From Streptomyces sp. CB02056 (GTDB lineage: Bacteria; Actinomycetota; Actinomycetes; Streptomycetales; Streptomycetaceae), in the NCBI RefSeq assembly GCF_001905545.1, contig NZ_LIPD01000002.1:248001-312000 (forward strand): a DNA stretch of 64,000 nt, written 5' to 3'. This document shows positions 54,610 through 63,469 of this stretch, piece by piece. The position numbers were made by a program, and so were the translations under genes. How positions within the stretch are numbered: the stretch's first letter is position 1; each line of letters starts with the position of its first letter. Under the pieces are notes generated by a model. It ran no database searches, was not told where the DNA came from, and worked only from the letters and a program-made list of their open reading frames with translations.

Positions 54610-55613
54610 GCGGAACCAGCCGGTCCGGTTCGGGTCGGTCGGACGCCTCCGACCGGTCCCCGAACCGACGGGGCTGGGCCCTGCCGGGCCGTCGCGGAGG
54701 CGACGAACCCGGTGAGCCCGTGCTGCCCGCGGTGGCACTGCCCGCGGACACGGCGCTGCACGCGCTTCCCGTCCGCCCCGCCGCACCCGCCGAGGACCAC
54801 CACCTCGGCGAGCGCCTCTCCGCCTTCCTGGACGGCGAGCTCGGCCACGACTCGCGCGACCGCGTCCAGGCCCACCTGGCGACCTGCCCGCACTGCCTCG
54901 CCGAGGTCGACGAGGCCCGCGCCGTCAAGCACATGCTGACCCGCACCGGCACGCCCGGCCCGTCCTCCGCGCTGATGGCCCGCCTGATGGCCGTCGGCGG
55001 CCTTCCCGAGGACGCCCCGGCGGACGGCGACTGGCCGGCCGGCCGCGGCCGCCGCGATGACGACGACGACCTGCCCGGCGGCGGGGTCGCCGCCGCCGGG
55101 ACGCTCGGCGGCAGCCGGCTCGACGGCGGCTCCTTCGGCCGCGGTGCCGGGGCCTCCTTCGGCGCCGGCGCGCTCGGCGCGGACACGCCGCTGCCCGGGG
55201 TCGACCCGCGCGCCTTCGGGCGCGGCGCGGTGCTGCGGCCGCTGATGGGCCGGCGCTCCGCCCGCCCCGAGCCCACCGTCGCCCCCGCCCGTCCGCAGTC
55301 CTCCGCGGCCGTCGTCCGCCCGCCCGCGCGGGGCCGCCGGCTGGTGTTCGCCGCCGCGGGCGCCTTCTCCGTCGCCGCGGTGACGCTCGGCGGTGTCGGC
55401 GGGCTCAGCACGCAGGGCGAGGAGCGCCACGGCACCACCGTCAGCCCGCCCGGCTCCGGCACCGGACGCGGCGGCGGCCTCGTCCCGATGAACGCCCAGG
55501 TCCCGGTGGACTTCCCCGGCCGCCCGGTCGCCGCGACCCGCGACGCGACCCCGCCGGGCTCCCCGGAGCGCTACCCCGGGGGCGCCGTGGCACAGCGCCA
55601 GCAGACCCGCTAG
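54606..55613 (+). CDS. Zinc-binding anti-sigma factor (RseA-like)
   Basis: 335 residues. The zinc anti-sigma motif is [34 protein letters not shown], with His-x3-Cys-x2-Cys near residues 94-101. Long Gly/Ala/Pro-rich linker (130-235), one transmembrane helix at about 243-262, and a short extracytoplasmic tail. It should hold SigE at the membrane and release it on envelope or redox stress. Overlaps sigE by 4 nt. Confidence 0.88.
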   Translation: MSGTSRSGSGRSDASDRSPNRRGWALPGRRGGDEPGEPVLPAVALPADTALHALPVRPAAPAEDHHLGERLSAFLDGELGHDSRDRVQAHLATCPHCLAEVDEARAVKHMLTRTGTPGPSSALMARLMAVGGLPEDAPADGDWPAGRGRRDDDDDLPGGGVAAAGTLGGSRLDGGSFGRGAGASFGAGALGADTPLPGVDPRAFGRGAVLRPLMGRRSARPEPTVAPARPQSSAAVVRPPARGRRLVFAAAGAFSVAAVTLGGVGGLSTQGEERHGTTVSPPGSGTGRGGGLVPMNAQVPVDFPGRPVAATRDATPPGSPERYPGGAVAQRQQTR

Positions 55614-55651
55614 AACAACCCTCGACGGACCCGGGACGCGCGCTCGATCCC

Positions 55652-55729
55652 CCGTCCGGACGGCCTCGGCCACCGGCAGGTCTTTACCACGGCTTCATCC
55701 CAGCGTGGACCAGGGACTCGCCGGTGGCC
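55652..55729 (+). promoter_or_regulatory. Inverted repeats upstream of tatB
   Basis: CCGTCCGGACGG (55652-55663) is a perfect 12-nt palindrome. GGCCACCGGC (55668-55677) and GCCGGTGGCC (55720-55729) are perfect 10-nt complements 42 nt apart. Together they fill most of the 160 bp between the anti-sigma gene and tatB; a terminator or operator role is possible. Confidence 0.5.
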
Positions 55730-55773
55730 ATTACCCTGTAGGAACCGTCGTCCGACGAGCTAGGGAGCCAAAG

Positions 55774-56214
55774 GTGTTCAGCGACGTGAGCGGGCTGGAG
55801 GTGCTGACCCTCGTCGTGATGGCCATCATCATCTTCGGTCCGGACAAACTGCCGAAGCTGATCCAGGACACCATGAACGTCGTCCGGAAGATCCGTTCCT
55901 TCGCCGACAACGCGAAGGAGGACATCCGCAGCGAGCTGGGCCCCGATTTCCAGGACTTCGAGTTCGAGGACCTGAACCCCAAGACCTTCGTCCGCAAGCA
56001 GCTCATGGGCGGCGAGGAGGACCCGCTGGGCCTCAAGGGGATGAAGGACTCGCTGGACATCCGCTCCGTCCTGGACGACAAGCCCGCGGCCCCGGTCAAC
56101 GGCCGCAGCGGCAGCGTCAGCTTCGAGAAGTCCGCGCCGGCCCCCGCCTCCGCCTCCGCCGGCGCCCCGCTGGCCCCCGGCGAGCGCCCCCCGTTCGACC
56201 CCGACGCCACCTGA
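55774..56214 (+). CDS. tatB: Sec-independent translocase subunit TatB
   Basis: 146 residues from GTG 55774, with GGGAG 6 nt upstream. Typical TatB: short N-out segment, helix LTLVVMAIIIFGPDKLPKL with the FGP hinge at about 21-23, amphipathic helix MNVVRKIRSFADNAKEDIRS, and a variable Pro/Ala tail. With TatC it recognises twin-arginine signal peptides. Downstream of sigE/anti-sigma as in many actinobacteria; tatA/tatC are not in the window. Confidence 0.93.
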   Translation: MFSDVSGLEVLTLVVMAIIIFGPDKLPKLIQDTMNVVRKIRSFADNAKEDIRSELGPDFQDFEFEDLNPKTFVRKQLMGGEEDPLGLKGMKDSLDIRSVLDDKPAAPVNGRSGSVSFEKSAPAPASASAGAPLAPGERPPFDPDAT

Positions 56215-56243
56215 CCGACCCCGCGTACGGCGCCCCGGCGCCG

Positions 56244-56287
56244 CGCCACCGCCCCGCCCGGCCACCCGGCTGAGCGGGGCGGTGGCG
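56244..56287 (+). terminator. Terminator of tatB
   Basis: CGCCACCGCCCCGC (56244-56257) and GCGGGGCGGTGGCG (56274-56287) are perfect 14-nt complements with a 16-nt loop, 29 nt after the stop. Confidence 0.85.
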
Positions 56288-56436
56288 TGTGCGCCGCTAT
56301 TGTGCTGATTGCTCCCGCTGAGCCGTCCGTCACACCGCGCCCCGTCGCGGACCGGTAACGGCCCCGGGGAGCGCCGCGGTACGCCACCATGGGAGCGCGC
56401 CACGGCAGGCAAACGTGTGTTTGAGGAGGCCCGGGG

Positions 56437-57105
56437 ATGGACGCGACGAGTCAGGCGGGAGGGGCGACGGCCACGGCCGGCGGCCCGGTGGTCGGCGGAC
56501 AGGCAGGCCCGGCGGACCCGCTGGTGCCCTACCTGTCCGCAGACTTCCCCTGGTACGGGCTGGACGAGGGCTGGACCGGCCGTCGCTTCCTGGTGCAGGC
56601 CGGCGCCGGCCCCCGCACCGCGGGCAGCGTCGACTACGGCTCGCTCGGCCACGGCGAGGAGCCGGCCCAGCGGTACGAGCCGCGCGACGTGCGGAAGTTC
56701 GCCGTCGTGGTCACCGTGGCCCGCCGGGACAGCCGCCGCAGCGCCGACAACACCGGCACCCTGGAGGCGACCTCCGCCTCCTCCGCCGCGTGGCTGGCCG
56801 GCTCCGGCCTGCTCGCCGGCACCTGGCCCGGGCAGCTGGACCGGGCGCTGCGCCAGGACTGGCTGGACCAGCAGAGCAGTCTCGCCTGGGACCTCGCCGA
56901 CGACCTGGCCGGCCCGGGCTGGTCCACCCTCAGCCTGCCGGTCAACGGCCTGCCGCAGCCCTTCCGCTACCGCGAGTCCGAGTACGGCTGGGTGCTGGCC
57001 GGCGAGGCCCCCGGCGTCCTGCTCGGCGCCTACGGCCGCGGCGTCAGCGCGTACGGCCTCGGCTTCTCCACCGTCCCGGACCTGACCGCCTACACCCGGC
57101 CGTAG
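56437..57105 (+). CDS. Conserved hypothetical protein
   Basis: 222 residues from ATG 56437, with GAGGAGG 7 nt upstream. Gly/Ala-rich start, then a compact domain: YLSADFPWYGLDEGWTGRRF, VRKFAVVVTVARRDS, WTLS-like STLSLPVNGLPQPFRYRESE and YGWVLAGEAPGVLLGAYGRG. No signal peptide, transmembrane helix or catalytic motif. I do not recognise a family name. A small palindrome CAAAC-GTGT-GTTTG (56410-56423) lies next to its Shine-Dalgarno. Confidence 0.7.
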   Translation: MDATSQAGGATATAGGPVVGGQAGPADPLVPYLSADFPWYGLDEGWTGRRFLVQAGAGPRTAGSVDYGSLGHGEEPAQRYEPRDVRKFAVVVTVARRDSRRSADNTGTLEATSASSAAWLAGSGLLAGTWPGQLDRALRQDWLDQQSSLAWDLADDLAGPGWSTLSLPVNGLPQPFRYRESEYGWVLAGEAPGVLLGAYGRGVSAYGLGFSTVPDLTAYTRP

Positions 57106-57122
57106 GGCCCGCGGCGGTACGG

Positions 57123-57162
57123 CGAAGGGCCGGGTGGTCTGGTCCGACCACCCGGCCCTTCG
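57123..57162. terminator. Bidirectional terminator, 17-bp perfect stem
   Basis: CGAAGGGCCGGGTGGTC (57123-57139) and GACCACCCGGCCCTTCG (57146-57162) pair perfectly around a 6-nt loop, between convergent genes. Shares the 13-mer GTACGGCGAAGGG with the terminator at 44892. Confidence 0.9.
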
Positions 57163-57173
57163 TCGTCACCGTC

Positions 57174-58334
57174 TCAGAACTTGTTCCTGGGCGTCAGGCC
57201 CAGCGACATCCCGGACAGCCCGCGCTGGCGGCCGCCGAGCTTGCCGGCCACCGCGCGCAGGGCGACGCCGGCCGGGGAGTCGGGCGCGGCGAGCACGACC
57301 GGGCGGCCGTCGTCGCCGCCCTCGCGCAGCCGCACGTCGATCGGGATCGAGCCGAGCACCGGGACGGTCGCGCCGACGGTGCGGGTGAGCGCGTCCGCGA
57401 CGGTCTGGCCGCCGCCGGTGCCGAAGACGTCGATCATCTCGTCGCAGTGCGGGCACGGCATGCCGGACATGTTCTCGATCACGCCGACGATCTTCTGGTG
57501 GGTCTGCACCGCGATGGTGCCGGCCCGCTCGGCCACCTCGGCGGCGGCCATCTGCGGGGTGGTGACGATCAGGATCTCCGCGTTGGGGACCAGCTGGGCC
57601 ACCGAGATGGCGATGTCGCCGGTGCCGGGCGGCAGGTCCAGCAGCAGCACGTCCAGGTCGCCCCAGTACACGTCGGCGAGGAACTGCTGGAGCGCGCGGT
57701 GCAGCATCGGGCCGCGCCAGACCACCGGGGCGTTGCCCGGGGTGAACATGCCGATCGAGATGACCTTCACGCCGTTCGCCTGCGGCGGCATGATCATGTC
57801 CTGGACCTGGGTCGGCCGGCCCTCGACGCCCAGCATGCGCGGCACGCTGTGGCCGTAGATGTCGGCGTCCACCACGGCGACCTTCAGGCCGTCGGCGGCC
57901 ATCGCGGCCGCCAGGTTGACGGTCACCGAGGACTTGCCGACGCCGCCCTTGCCGGAGGCGACGGCGTAGACCCGGGTCAGCGTGCCCGGCTTGGCGAACG
58001 GGATCTCCCGCTCGGGGGCGCCGCCGCGCAGCAGCTGGGACAGCTCCTTGCGCTGCTCGTCGCTCATCACGTCGAGCTCGACCTCGACGCCGGTCACGCC
58101 GGGGACCTTCCCGACCGCCTCGCGCACCCGGGTGACGATGGTGTCGCGCATCGGGCAGCCGGAGACCGTCAGGTAGACCGCGACGCTCACCACGCCGCCC
58201 TCGGCGATCCCGACCGATTTCACCATGCCGATCTCGGTGATCGGGCGGTTGATCTCCGGGTCGTTGACGGTCGCCAGCGCCTGGCGTACGGACTCCTCCG
58301 TGACGCCGGCCGCGACCTCTGTCTCGTTGGCCAT
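57174..58334 (-). CDS. mrp: Mrp/NBP35-family iron-sulfur carrier ATPase
   Basis: 386 residues from ATG 58334. N-terminal MIP18/DUF59 domain (about 12-90) with the ISGCP-like motif SGCPMRDTI, then a P-loop ATPase with deviant Walker A GKGGVGKSS near 131-139, DADIYGHS, GTGDIAI and a CxxC (MPCPHC near 290) for the Fe-S cluster. Loads [4Fe-4S] clusters onto apoproteins. Same neighbourhood as Rv1229c. Confidence 0.93.
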   Translation of the reverse strand: MANETEVAAGVTEESVRQALATVNDPEINRPITEIGMVKSVGIAEGGVVSVAVYLTVSGCPMRDTIVTRVREAVGKVPGVTGVEVELDVMSDEQRKELSQLLRGGAPEREIPFAKPGTLTRVYAVASGKGGVGKSSVTVNLAAAMAADGLKVAVVDADIYGHSVPRMLGVEGRPTQVQDMIMPPQANGVKVISIGMFTPGNAPVVWRGPMLHRALQQFLADVYWGDLDVLLLDLPPGTGDIAISVAQLVPNAEILIVTTPQMAAAEVAERAGTIAVQTHQKIVGVIENMSGMPCPHCDEMIDVFGTGGGQTVADALTRTVGATVPVLGSIPIDVRLREGGDDGRPVVLAAPDSPAGVALRAVAGKLGGRQRGLSGMSLGLTPRNKF

Positions 58335-58390
58335 GCCTTGATGGTACGGCGCCCGGCGAAGTCGTTAACCGGTCGGTAGCGTGCCGCGGG

Positions 58391-59047
58391 TCACAGCGGC
58401 TCGGGGGCCTCCCGGCGTTCGTCGATCTCCTTGAGCAGGGACTGGAGTTCGGACCGGATGCTGCCCAGTTCAGAAGTGATGAAGGCCCGGGTGGCGACCT
58501 CGCCGAGCCCGTGCCGGAGGGCCGCGACCTCGCGGGTCAGGTACTCGGTGTCGGCGATGTTGCGGTCGCTGCGGGCGCGGTCCTGCTCCATGTTGACGCG
58601 GTCCCGGTTGTCCTGCCGGTTCTGCGCCAGCAGGATCAGCGGGGCCGCGTACGAGGCCTGCAGGGACAGCGCCAGGGTCAGGAAGATGAACGGGTACTCG
58701 TCGAAGCGCACGGACATCGGCAGCAGCGTGTTCCACGCTATCCAGACGACCACCACCACCGTCATCCAGACGATGAACCGCCCGGTGCCGAGGAAGCGGG
58801 CGATCCGCTCGGACAGGACGCCGAAGGCCTCCGGGTCGTAGGAGGGCAGCGTGAGCAGGCCGGGCCGGGCGGTGCGCGGCTGGTCGAGCCGGGCGCGGCC
58901 GGTGCCGGTGATCGGCGCGGTCTCCGCGCGCCGGTCCCGGGCGCCCTCGCGGGTGCGCAGCTCGCGCAGCTGTCGCAGCTGGCGCAGTTCGCCCTGGAGG
59001 CGCCGGCGTGCGGAGTCGTCCGACCGTCCGCTGCGGTCACCGTCCAT
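58391..59047 (-). CDS. DUF1003 membrane protein
   Basis: 218 residues from ATG 59047. The N-terminus has a leucine heptad-like repeat LRQLRQLRELRTRE, mirrored in DNA by tandem GCAGCTsgC words at 58961-58990. Two transmembrane helices (about 92-110 and 122-142) with the DUF1003 signature WIAWNTLLPM, FDEYPFIFLTLALSLQASYAAPLILLAQNRQ, then a C-terminal coiled coil (RDRVNMEQDRARSDRNIADTE). Overlaps the upstream MgtE-like gene by 11 nt, so the two are coupled; function unknown. Confidence 0.88.
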   Translation of the reverse strand: MDGDRSGRSDDSARRRLQGELRQLRQLRELRTREGARDRRAETAPITGTGRARLDQPRTARPGLLTLPSYDPEAFGVLSERIARFLGTGRFIVWMTVVVVVWIAWNTLLPMSVRFDEYPFIFLTLALSLQASYAAPLILLAQNRQDNRDRVNMEQDRARSDRNIADTEYLTREVAALRHGLGEVATRAFITSELGSIRSELQSLLKEIDERREAPEPL

Positions 59048-60335
59048 CGGTCACCCCTTCCGTCTCGTCGTCGCGGACCTCGTCGTGGGCGTGCAGCGCG
59101 GCGTCGCGCCAGTCGTCCGGCAGCAGGTGGTCGAGCACGTCGTCGACGGTCACCGCGCCGAGCAGGTGGTCCGCGTCGTCGACGACCGGCGCGGCGACCA
59201 GGTTGTAGGTCGCCAGGTAGCTGGTGATCAGCGACAGCGGGGTGTCCGGCGGCAGCGGGTCCAGGTCGTCGTCGACCAGCGAGCCGACCAGGACGTACGG
59301 GGGCTCGCGCAGCAGCCGCTGGAAGTGCACGGTGCCCAGGTAGCGGCCGGTCGGGGTCTCGTTCGGCGGGCGGCAGACGAAGACCTGCGCGGCCAGCGCG
59401 GGCTTGTGGTCGCTGACCCGGACCCGGGCCAGCGCCTCGGCGACCGTCGCGTCCGGCTCCAGCACGATCGGCTCGGTGGTCATCAGACCGCCGGCGGTGT
59501 CCTCCTCGTACGTCAGCAGGCGGCGCACCGGCGCGGCCTCGTCCGGCTCCATCAGCTGGAGCAGCCGCTCGGCCTCGTCGCCGGGCAGCTCGGAGAGCAG
59601 GTCGGCGGCGTCGTCCGGGTCCATCGCCTCCAGGACGTCGGCGGCGCGCTCCTCCTGGAGCTTGCCGATGATCTCGACCTGGTCGTCCTCGGGCAGCTCC
59701 TCCAGGACGTCGGCCAGCCGCTCGTCGTCGAGGGCGGCGGCGACCTCGGCCCGGCGCTTGGCGGACAGGTGGTGCAGCACGCTGGCGAGGTCGGCAGGGC
59801 GCAGCTGCTCGAAGGTGGCGAGCAGGTTGGCCGCGCCCTGGTCCTGCTCGGGCAGCGAGAAGCCGGTGACGTCCTGCCAGTCCAGGGTGAGCCGCTCGCC
59901 CTTGCCCTTGCGCAGCCGGCCGGCCCGGCCGACCTGGACGAAGACCTTGCTGATCTCCCACTCGCGCAGCCGGGTCTGCACCATGCCGACGTCCAGCACG
60001 GTGACGTCCTCGGCGGTCTTGGACCAGGTGACGGTGCGGTCCAGCAGCTCGGCGAGCACCAGGGTCTCGGACGGGCGCTGCTCGAAGCGGCGCAGGTTGA
60101 TCACGCCGGTGGTGAGCACCTGGCCGGACTCCAGGCTGGTCACCCGGGTCATCGGCAGGAAGATCCGGCGCCGGCCGACCACCTCGACCACCAGGCCGAG
60201 CACGCGCGGCGGGCGGCCGCCGAGCCGCAGCGACACGACCACGTCCCGGACCCGCCCGACCTGGTCGCCGTTCGGGTCGAACACCGCGATGGCGGACAGA
60301 TGGGAGATGAAGACCCGGGTGCCTGGCCCTGCCAT
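59037..60335 (-). CDS. MgtE-N/CBS-domain protein without a channel domain
   Basis: 432 residues from ATG 60335, with GAGGGAG 3 nt upstream. PRC-barrel-like N-terminus (about 5-160: HLSAIAVFDPNGDQVGRVRD), MgtE intracellular N superhelix (about 175-280: DLASVLHHLSAKRRAEVAAAL, LEAMDPDDAADLLSELPGDEA), and a CBS pair (about 285-410). The membrane part of an MgtE magnesium channel is absent. Regulatory partner for magnesium or other cation transport is an inference, supported by corA 1.8 kb away and by the coupled two-helix DUF1003 protein. Confidence 0.88.
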   Translation of the reverse strand: MAGPGTRVFISHLSAIAVFDPNGDQVGRVRDVVVSLRLGGRPPRVLGLVVEVVGRRRIFLPMTRVTSLESGQVLTTGVINLRRFEQRPSETLVLAELLDRTVTWSKTAEDVTVLDVGMVQTRLREWEISKVFVQVGRAGRLRKGKGERLTLDWQDVTGFSLPEQDQGAANLLATFEQLRPADLASVLHHLSAKRRAEVAAALDDERLADVLEELPEDDQVEIIGKLQEERAADVLEAMDPDDAADLLSELPGDEAERLLQLMEPDEAAPVRRLLTYEEDTAGGLMTTEPIVLEPDATVAEALARVRVSDHKPALAAQVFVCRPPNETPTGRYLGTVHFQRLLREPPYVLVGSLVDDDLDPLPPDTPLSLITSYLATYNLVAAPVVDDADHLLGAVTVDDVLDHLLPDDWRDAALHAHDEVRDDETEGVTDGR

Positions 60336-60463
60336 GGACTCCCTCGACTCGCTCGACGCCGTACCGGGTGCGCCGGGGGCGCACTCGCGGCCAAGGCTAC
60401 CCGCGTGCTCCGGGCCCGGCCGGGAGGCACGGTAGCCGCCGGACACGTCCTGGGCGTGAACCT

Positions 60464-61003
60464 TTAACGGCGCTTGAACAGCAGTTTGGGCAGGCCGGCC
60501 GGGATCGGCAGCCGGGTGGTGGCCGGGGTGGGCATCGGCCGGGCGGCGTGCGAGCCGTCCGGCATCGCCCCGGGGTGCTCGGTGAGCGGGCCGGTCGGCT
60601 CCAGCCGCAGCACCCGGCACTCGCGGGCCCAGCGCTCGGTGATGGCGTCGGTGTCGGGCGCGTTCAGCCGCTTGCCCTTGAGCTCCTCGACGGCGCCCAG
60701 CCAGGCCTCGCTGCCCGGGGCGGGTTCGACCACCCGGGCGCTCCAGCCGGTCAGCCGGCCGCCCTTGTCCTTGCTGCGGACGGTGACCACGGCCCCGGCG
60801 CCGGGCTCCAGGCCGTGCAGCGGCTGCTCGGCGCCCCCGCCGACCACCACGACCGCGCCGTCGTGCCAGGCGTGCCACAGCGGCCGGGCCTGCTCCTGCC
60901 CGTCCGCGCGCACCCAGAGCAGGCCGGACTTCTTCGCGGCCTCCTCCAGCAGGGCCCGGTCGAGGAAGTCGTCGGCGGTCGCGGCGGCGGGCGTACGGTC
61001 CAT
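60464..61003 (-). CDS. Conserved hypothetical protein, possible FMN-binding split barrel
   Basis: 179 residues from ATG 61003. Residues 12-105 alternate helix and beta strands (LLWVRADGQEQARPLWHAW, AVVVVGGGAEQPLHGL, VTVRSKDKGGRLTGWSARV) like a pyridoxamine-phosphate-oxidase-type barrel, followed by a helix and a basic tail ending LPKLLFKRR. No named motif is complete. TACGCT 7 nt before the ATG suggests a leaderless mRNA. Confidence 0.65.
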   Translation of the reverse strand: MDRTPAAATADDFLDRALLEEAAKKSGLLWVRADGQEQARPLWHAWHDGAVVVVGGGAEQPLHGLEPGAGAVVTVRSKDKGGRLTGWSARVVEPAPGSEAWLGAVEELKGKRLNAPDTDAITERWARECRVLRLEPTGPLTEHPGAMPDGSHAARPMPTPATTRLPIPAGLPKLLFKRR

Positions 61004-61010
61004 GGCGGAC

Positions 61011-61016
61011 AGCGTA
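61011..61016 (-). promoter_or_regulatory. -10 hexamer for leaderless hypothetical gene
   Basis: Minus-strand TACGCT (plus AGCGTA) ends 7 nt before ATG 61003; no Shine-Dalgarno is present. Confidence 0.5.
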
Positions 61017-61124
61017 CGGCTTTCGGCGTCCACCGGGCGTCTCAGCCTCCGGGCGACAGTTCCATTGCGCCGCCACGGGCCTTACCGTATGACCGCCCCA
61101 CCCCCGCGACCAGCAAGGAGCGCC

Positions 61125-62057
61125 GTGCCCGCCGCCCGGCCCGCGACCGCCCCCTCCGCCGCCCCCGCGACCGCCGACCCGGGGCCGGCGCACCCGCTGC
61201 CCACCCTCGACCTGCTGCTGCTCGCCGTCTCGATCGGCGGCATCTCGCTGTCCGGCCCGCTGATCAGCGCCACCGCCGCGCCCGCGCTGGCGATCGCCCT
61301 CTGGCGCAACGTCATGTCGGTCGGCGTCCTCGGCCCGTACGCGCTGCTGCGCCACCGCGCCGAACTGCGCGGGATCGGCCGGCGGGCGCTGCTGCTCGCG
61401 GTGGCCGCCGGGGCGCTGCTCGCCGTGCACTTCGCGCTCTGGATGCCCAGCCTGCGGATGACCTCGGTGGCCTCGGCCACCGCCCTGGTCACCACCACCC
61501 CGCTGTGGACCATCCTGCTGATGCGGCTGATGGGCGTCCGGGCGCCGCGGCTGGTCTGGCTCGGCACGGTCGTCGCCTTCGCCGGGGTGCTGGTGCTGAC
61601 CGGCGTCGACCTCTCGCTCTCCCCGCGCGCGCTGCTCGGCGACGCGCTCGCGCTCGCCGCCGGCCTGGCCGCGGCCGGGTACATGCTGCTGGGCGCCGAG
61701 GTCCGCAAGACCGTCAGCACCACCGCGTACACCCTGGTCTGCTACGCCACCACGGCCGTGGTGCTGCTGGGGATCTGCCTGGTCGCCGGCACGCCGCTGG
61801 CCGGGTGGCCGGCCGGGGTGTGGTGGCAGATCGTGCTGCTGATGGTCGCCGCCCAGCTGCTCGGCCACTCGCTGAGCAACCGCGTGGTGCGCAGCCTCGG
61901 GCCGTCCGTCACCTCGACCGCGATCCTGCTGGAGACGCCGGGCGCGGCGCTGATCGCCGCCCTCTGGCTGGGCCAGTGGCCGCCGGCGGCCGCCTACCCG
62001 GCGGTGGTGCTGATCCTGCTCGGGCTGGTCCTGGTGGCCCGCGGCGGGCGGCGCTGA
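61125..62057 (+). CDS. EamA/DMT-family transporter
   Basis: 310 residues from GTG 61125, with AAGGAG 4 nt upstream; ATG 61089 is in frame but sits inside the probable promoter. Ten transmembrane helices in two EamA repeats, with ATAAPALAIALWRN and SVASATALVTTTPLWTILLMRL in the first half and SVTSTAILLETPGAALIAALWLG in the second. Likely exporter of a small metabolite; substrate unknown. Convergent with corA. Confidence 0.88.
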   Translation: MPAARPATAPSAAPATADPGPAHPLPTLDLLLLAVSIGGISLSGPLISATAAPALAIALWRNVMSVGVLGPYALLRHRAELRGIGRRALLLAVAAGALLAVHFALWMPSLRMTSVASATALVTTTPLWTILLMRLMGVRAPRLVWLGTVVAFAGVLVLTGVDLSLSPRALLGDALALAAGLAAAGYMLLGAEVRKTVSTTAYTLVCYATTAVVLLGICLVAGTPLAGWPAGVWWQIVLLMVAAQLLGHSLSNRVVRSLGPSVTSTAILLETPGAALIAALWLGQWPPAAAYPAVVLILLGLVLVARGGRR

Positions 62058-62117
62058 CCGCCGGCCCCGGCCGGGGGTACCGCCCTCGGCGGGGCCCGGG
62101 TGCCGGCGTCGGCGCGG

Positions 62118-63239
62118 TCAGAGCCAGCCGTTGCGGCGGAAGCCCCGGTACATCCCGAAGCAGATCAGCACGATCGCGCCGAGCACCGTCGGGTAGCCGT
62201 ACTTGTGGTGCAGCTCCGGCATGTACTCGAAGTTCATGCCGTAGACGCCGGTGATCATGGTGGGCACCGCGAAGATCGCCGCCCAGGCGGTGATCTTGCG
62301 CATGTCCTCGTTCTGCGCCACCGAGACCTGCGCCAGGTTCGCCTGGAGCAGCGAGTTCAGCAGCTCGTCGAAGCCGTGCACCTGCTCGGCGACCCGGGCC
62401 AGGTGGTCGGCGACGTCCCGGAAGTACTTCTGGATGTCCGGGTCGACCAGCCGCTGGAGCGGCTCGGACAGCTGCTGCATCGGGCGCAGCAGCGGCGCCA
62501 CGGCACGCTTGAACTCCAGGACCTCGCGCTTGAGTTGGTAGACCCGGCCGACGTCGGCGCTGCGCCCGCCCTTGGCCGAGAAGACGCCGTACTCGATCTC
62601 GTCCACGTCGTTCTGGAGCCGCTCGGCGACCAGCAGGTAGTTGTCCACGACGTGGTCGGCGATCGCGTGCAGCACCGCCGCCGGGCCCTTGGAGAGCAGC
62701 CCGGCCTCGTCGGCGTCGGCCTCCAGCCGGTGGCGCAGCTCCTGCAACGAGCCGTGGCCGCCGTGCCGGACGGTGATCACGAAGTCCCGGCCGGCGAAGA
62801 CCATCAGCTCGCCGGTCTCCACCACCTCGCTGGTGGGCGTGAGCTGGTCGTGCTCGACGTAGCGGATGGTCTTGAAGACGGCGAACAGCACGTCGTCGTA
62901 GCGCTCGACCTTGGGCCGCTGGTGCGCGTGCACCGCGTCCTCGACCGCGAGCGGGTGCAGGCCGAAGCGCTGGGCGATCCCCTCGAACTCGGCCTCGGTC
63001 GGCTCGTGCAGCCCGATCCAGCTGAACGAGCCCTCGCCCTCGGGGAGTTGGTGGGCGGCCTTGACCCGGTGGGCGGCCTCGCGCGGGCTGCACGTCTCGC
63101 CCCTGCGCTTGCCGTGCTGGTAGACCGCGCAGTCCACGACCGCCGAACCGGCGTCCTCGGGCAGGACGGCGTAGACACCGGCCGCGCCCCGGCGGCGGTT
63201 GGTGCGGACGGCGGCGCGCAGGCTGTTGATCATCGACAT
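62118..63239 (-). CDS. corA: CorA-family magnesium/cobalt transporter
   Basis: 373 residues from ATG 63239, with GGGAG 6 nt upstream. Cytoplasmic alpha/beta domain, long helical stalk, and two C-terminal transmembrane helices with the selectivity motif YGMNFEYMPEL before the last helix and basic end RGFRRNGWL. Pentameric Mg2+/Co2+ channel. In-frame codons continue upstream to 63491, but the family start at MSMINSLRAAVR and the Shine-Dalgarno support 63239. The preceding leader carries two upstream reading frames. Confidence 0.94.
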   Translation of the reverse strand: MSMINSLRAAVRTNRRRGAAGVYAVLPEDAGSAVVDCAVYQHGKRRGETCSPREAAHRVKAAHQLPEGEGSFSWIGLHEPTEAEFEGIAQRFGLHPLAVEDAVHAHQRPKVERYDDVLFAVFKTIRYVEHDQLTPTSEVVETGELMVFAGRDFVITVRHGGHGSLQELRHRLEADADEAGLLSKGPAAVLHAIADHVVDNYLLVAERLQNDVDEIEYGVFSAKGGRSADVGRVYQLKREVLEFKRAVAPLLRPMQQLSEPLQRLVDPDIQKYFRDVADHLARVAEQVHGFDELLNSLLQANLAQVSVAQNEDMRKITAWAAIFAVPTMITGVYGMNFEYMPELHHKYGYPTVLGAIVLICFGMYRGFRRNGWL

Positions 63240-63265
63240 GGCAGGCTCCCAGAGGCAGGAACCGT

Positions 63266-63279
63266 CGCGCGGCCGCGCG
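63266..63279 (-). promoter_or_regulatory. Perfect palindrome in corA leader
   Basis: CGCGCGGCCGCGCG is a 14-nt perfect palindrome ending 26 nt before the corA start codon. It could form a stem close to the ribosome-binding site. Confidence 0.4.
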
Positions 63280-63385
63280 GAAGGAAAAACGTTCGGCCGC
63301 GGTACGACGGCGGAGAACACCGGTGAAACGGGGGATGAAAGTGCTCTCCCGGCCGGTCCGTCCGCCGTGGGGCCTGTGCCCGGGG

Positions 63386-63469
63386 CTACCGCGGCTGATT
63401 CAGCCGGTTGGGCCTGCGGGGCGCGGGGTACGGGGAAGTCGGGGCCGGGCAGAGCTGCCGGTACTGCAT
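63386..63469 (-). CDS. Candidate upstream ORF B in corA leader
   Basis: 27 codons from ATG 63469 to TAG. The peptide reads MQYRQLCPAPTSPYP then APRRPNRLNQPR: seven Pro and five Arg. It lacks a near Shine-Dalgarno (the only good one is 25 nt upstream). The Pro spacing followed by basic residues recalls the MgtL leader of enterobacterial mgtA. Translation is unproven. Confidence 0.35.
   Translation of the reverse strand: MQYRQLCPAPTSPYPAPRRPNRLNQPR

Noticed and set aside
62065..62076. CCCCGGCCGGGG palindrome as the terminator of the DMT transporter gene
   Set aside because: Without a loop a stem of four pairs is weak, and such GC palindromes are frequent by chance here.
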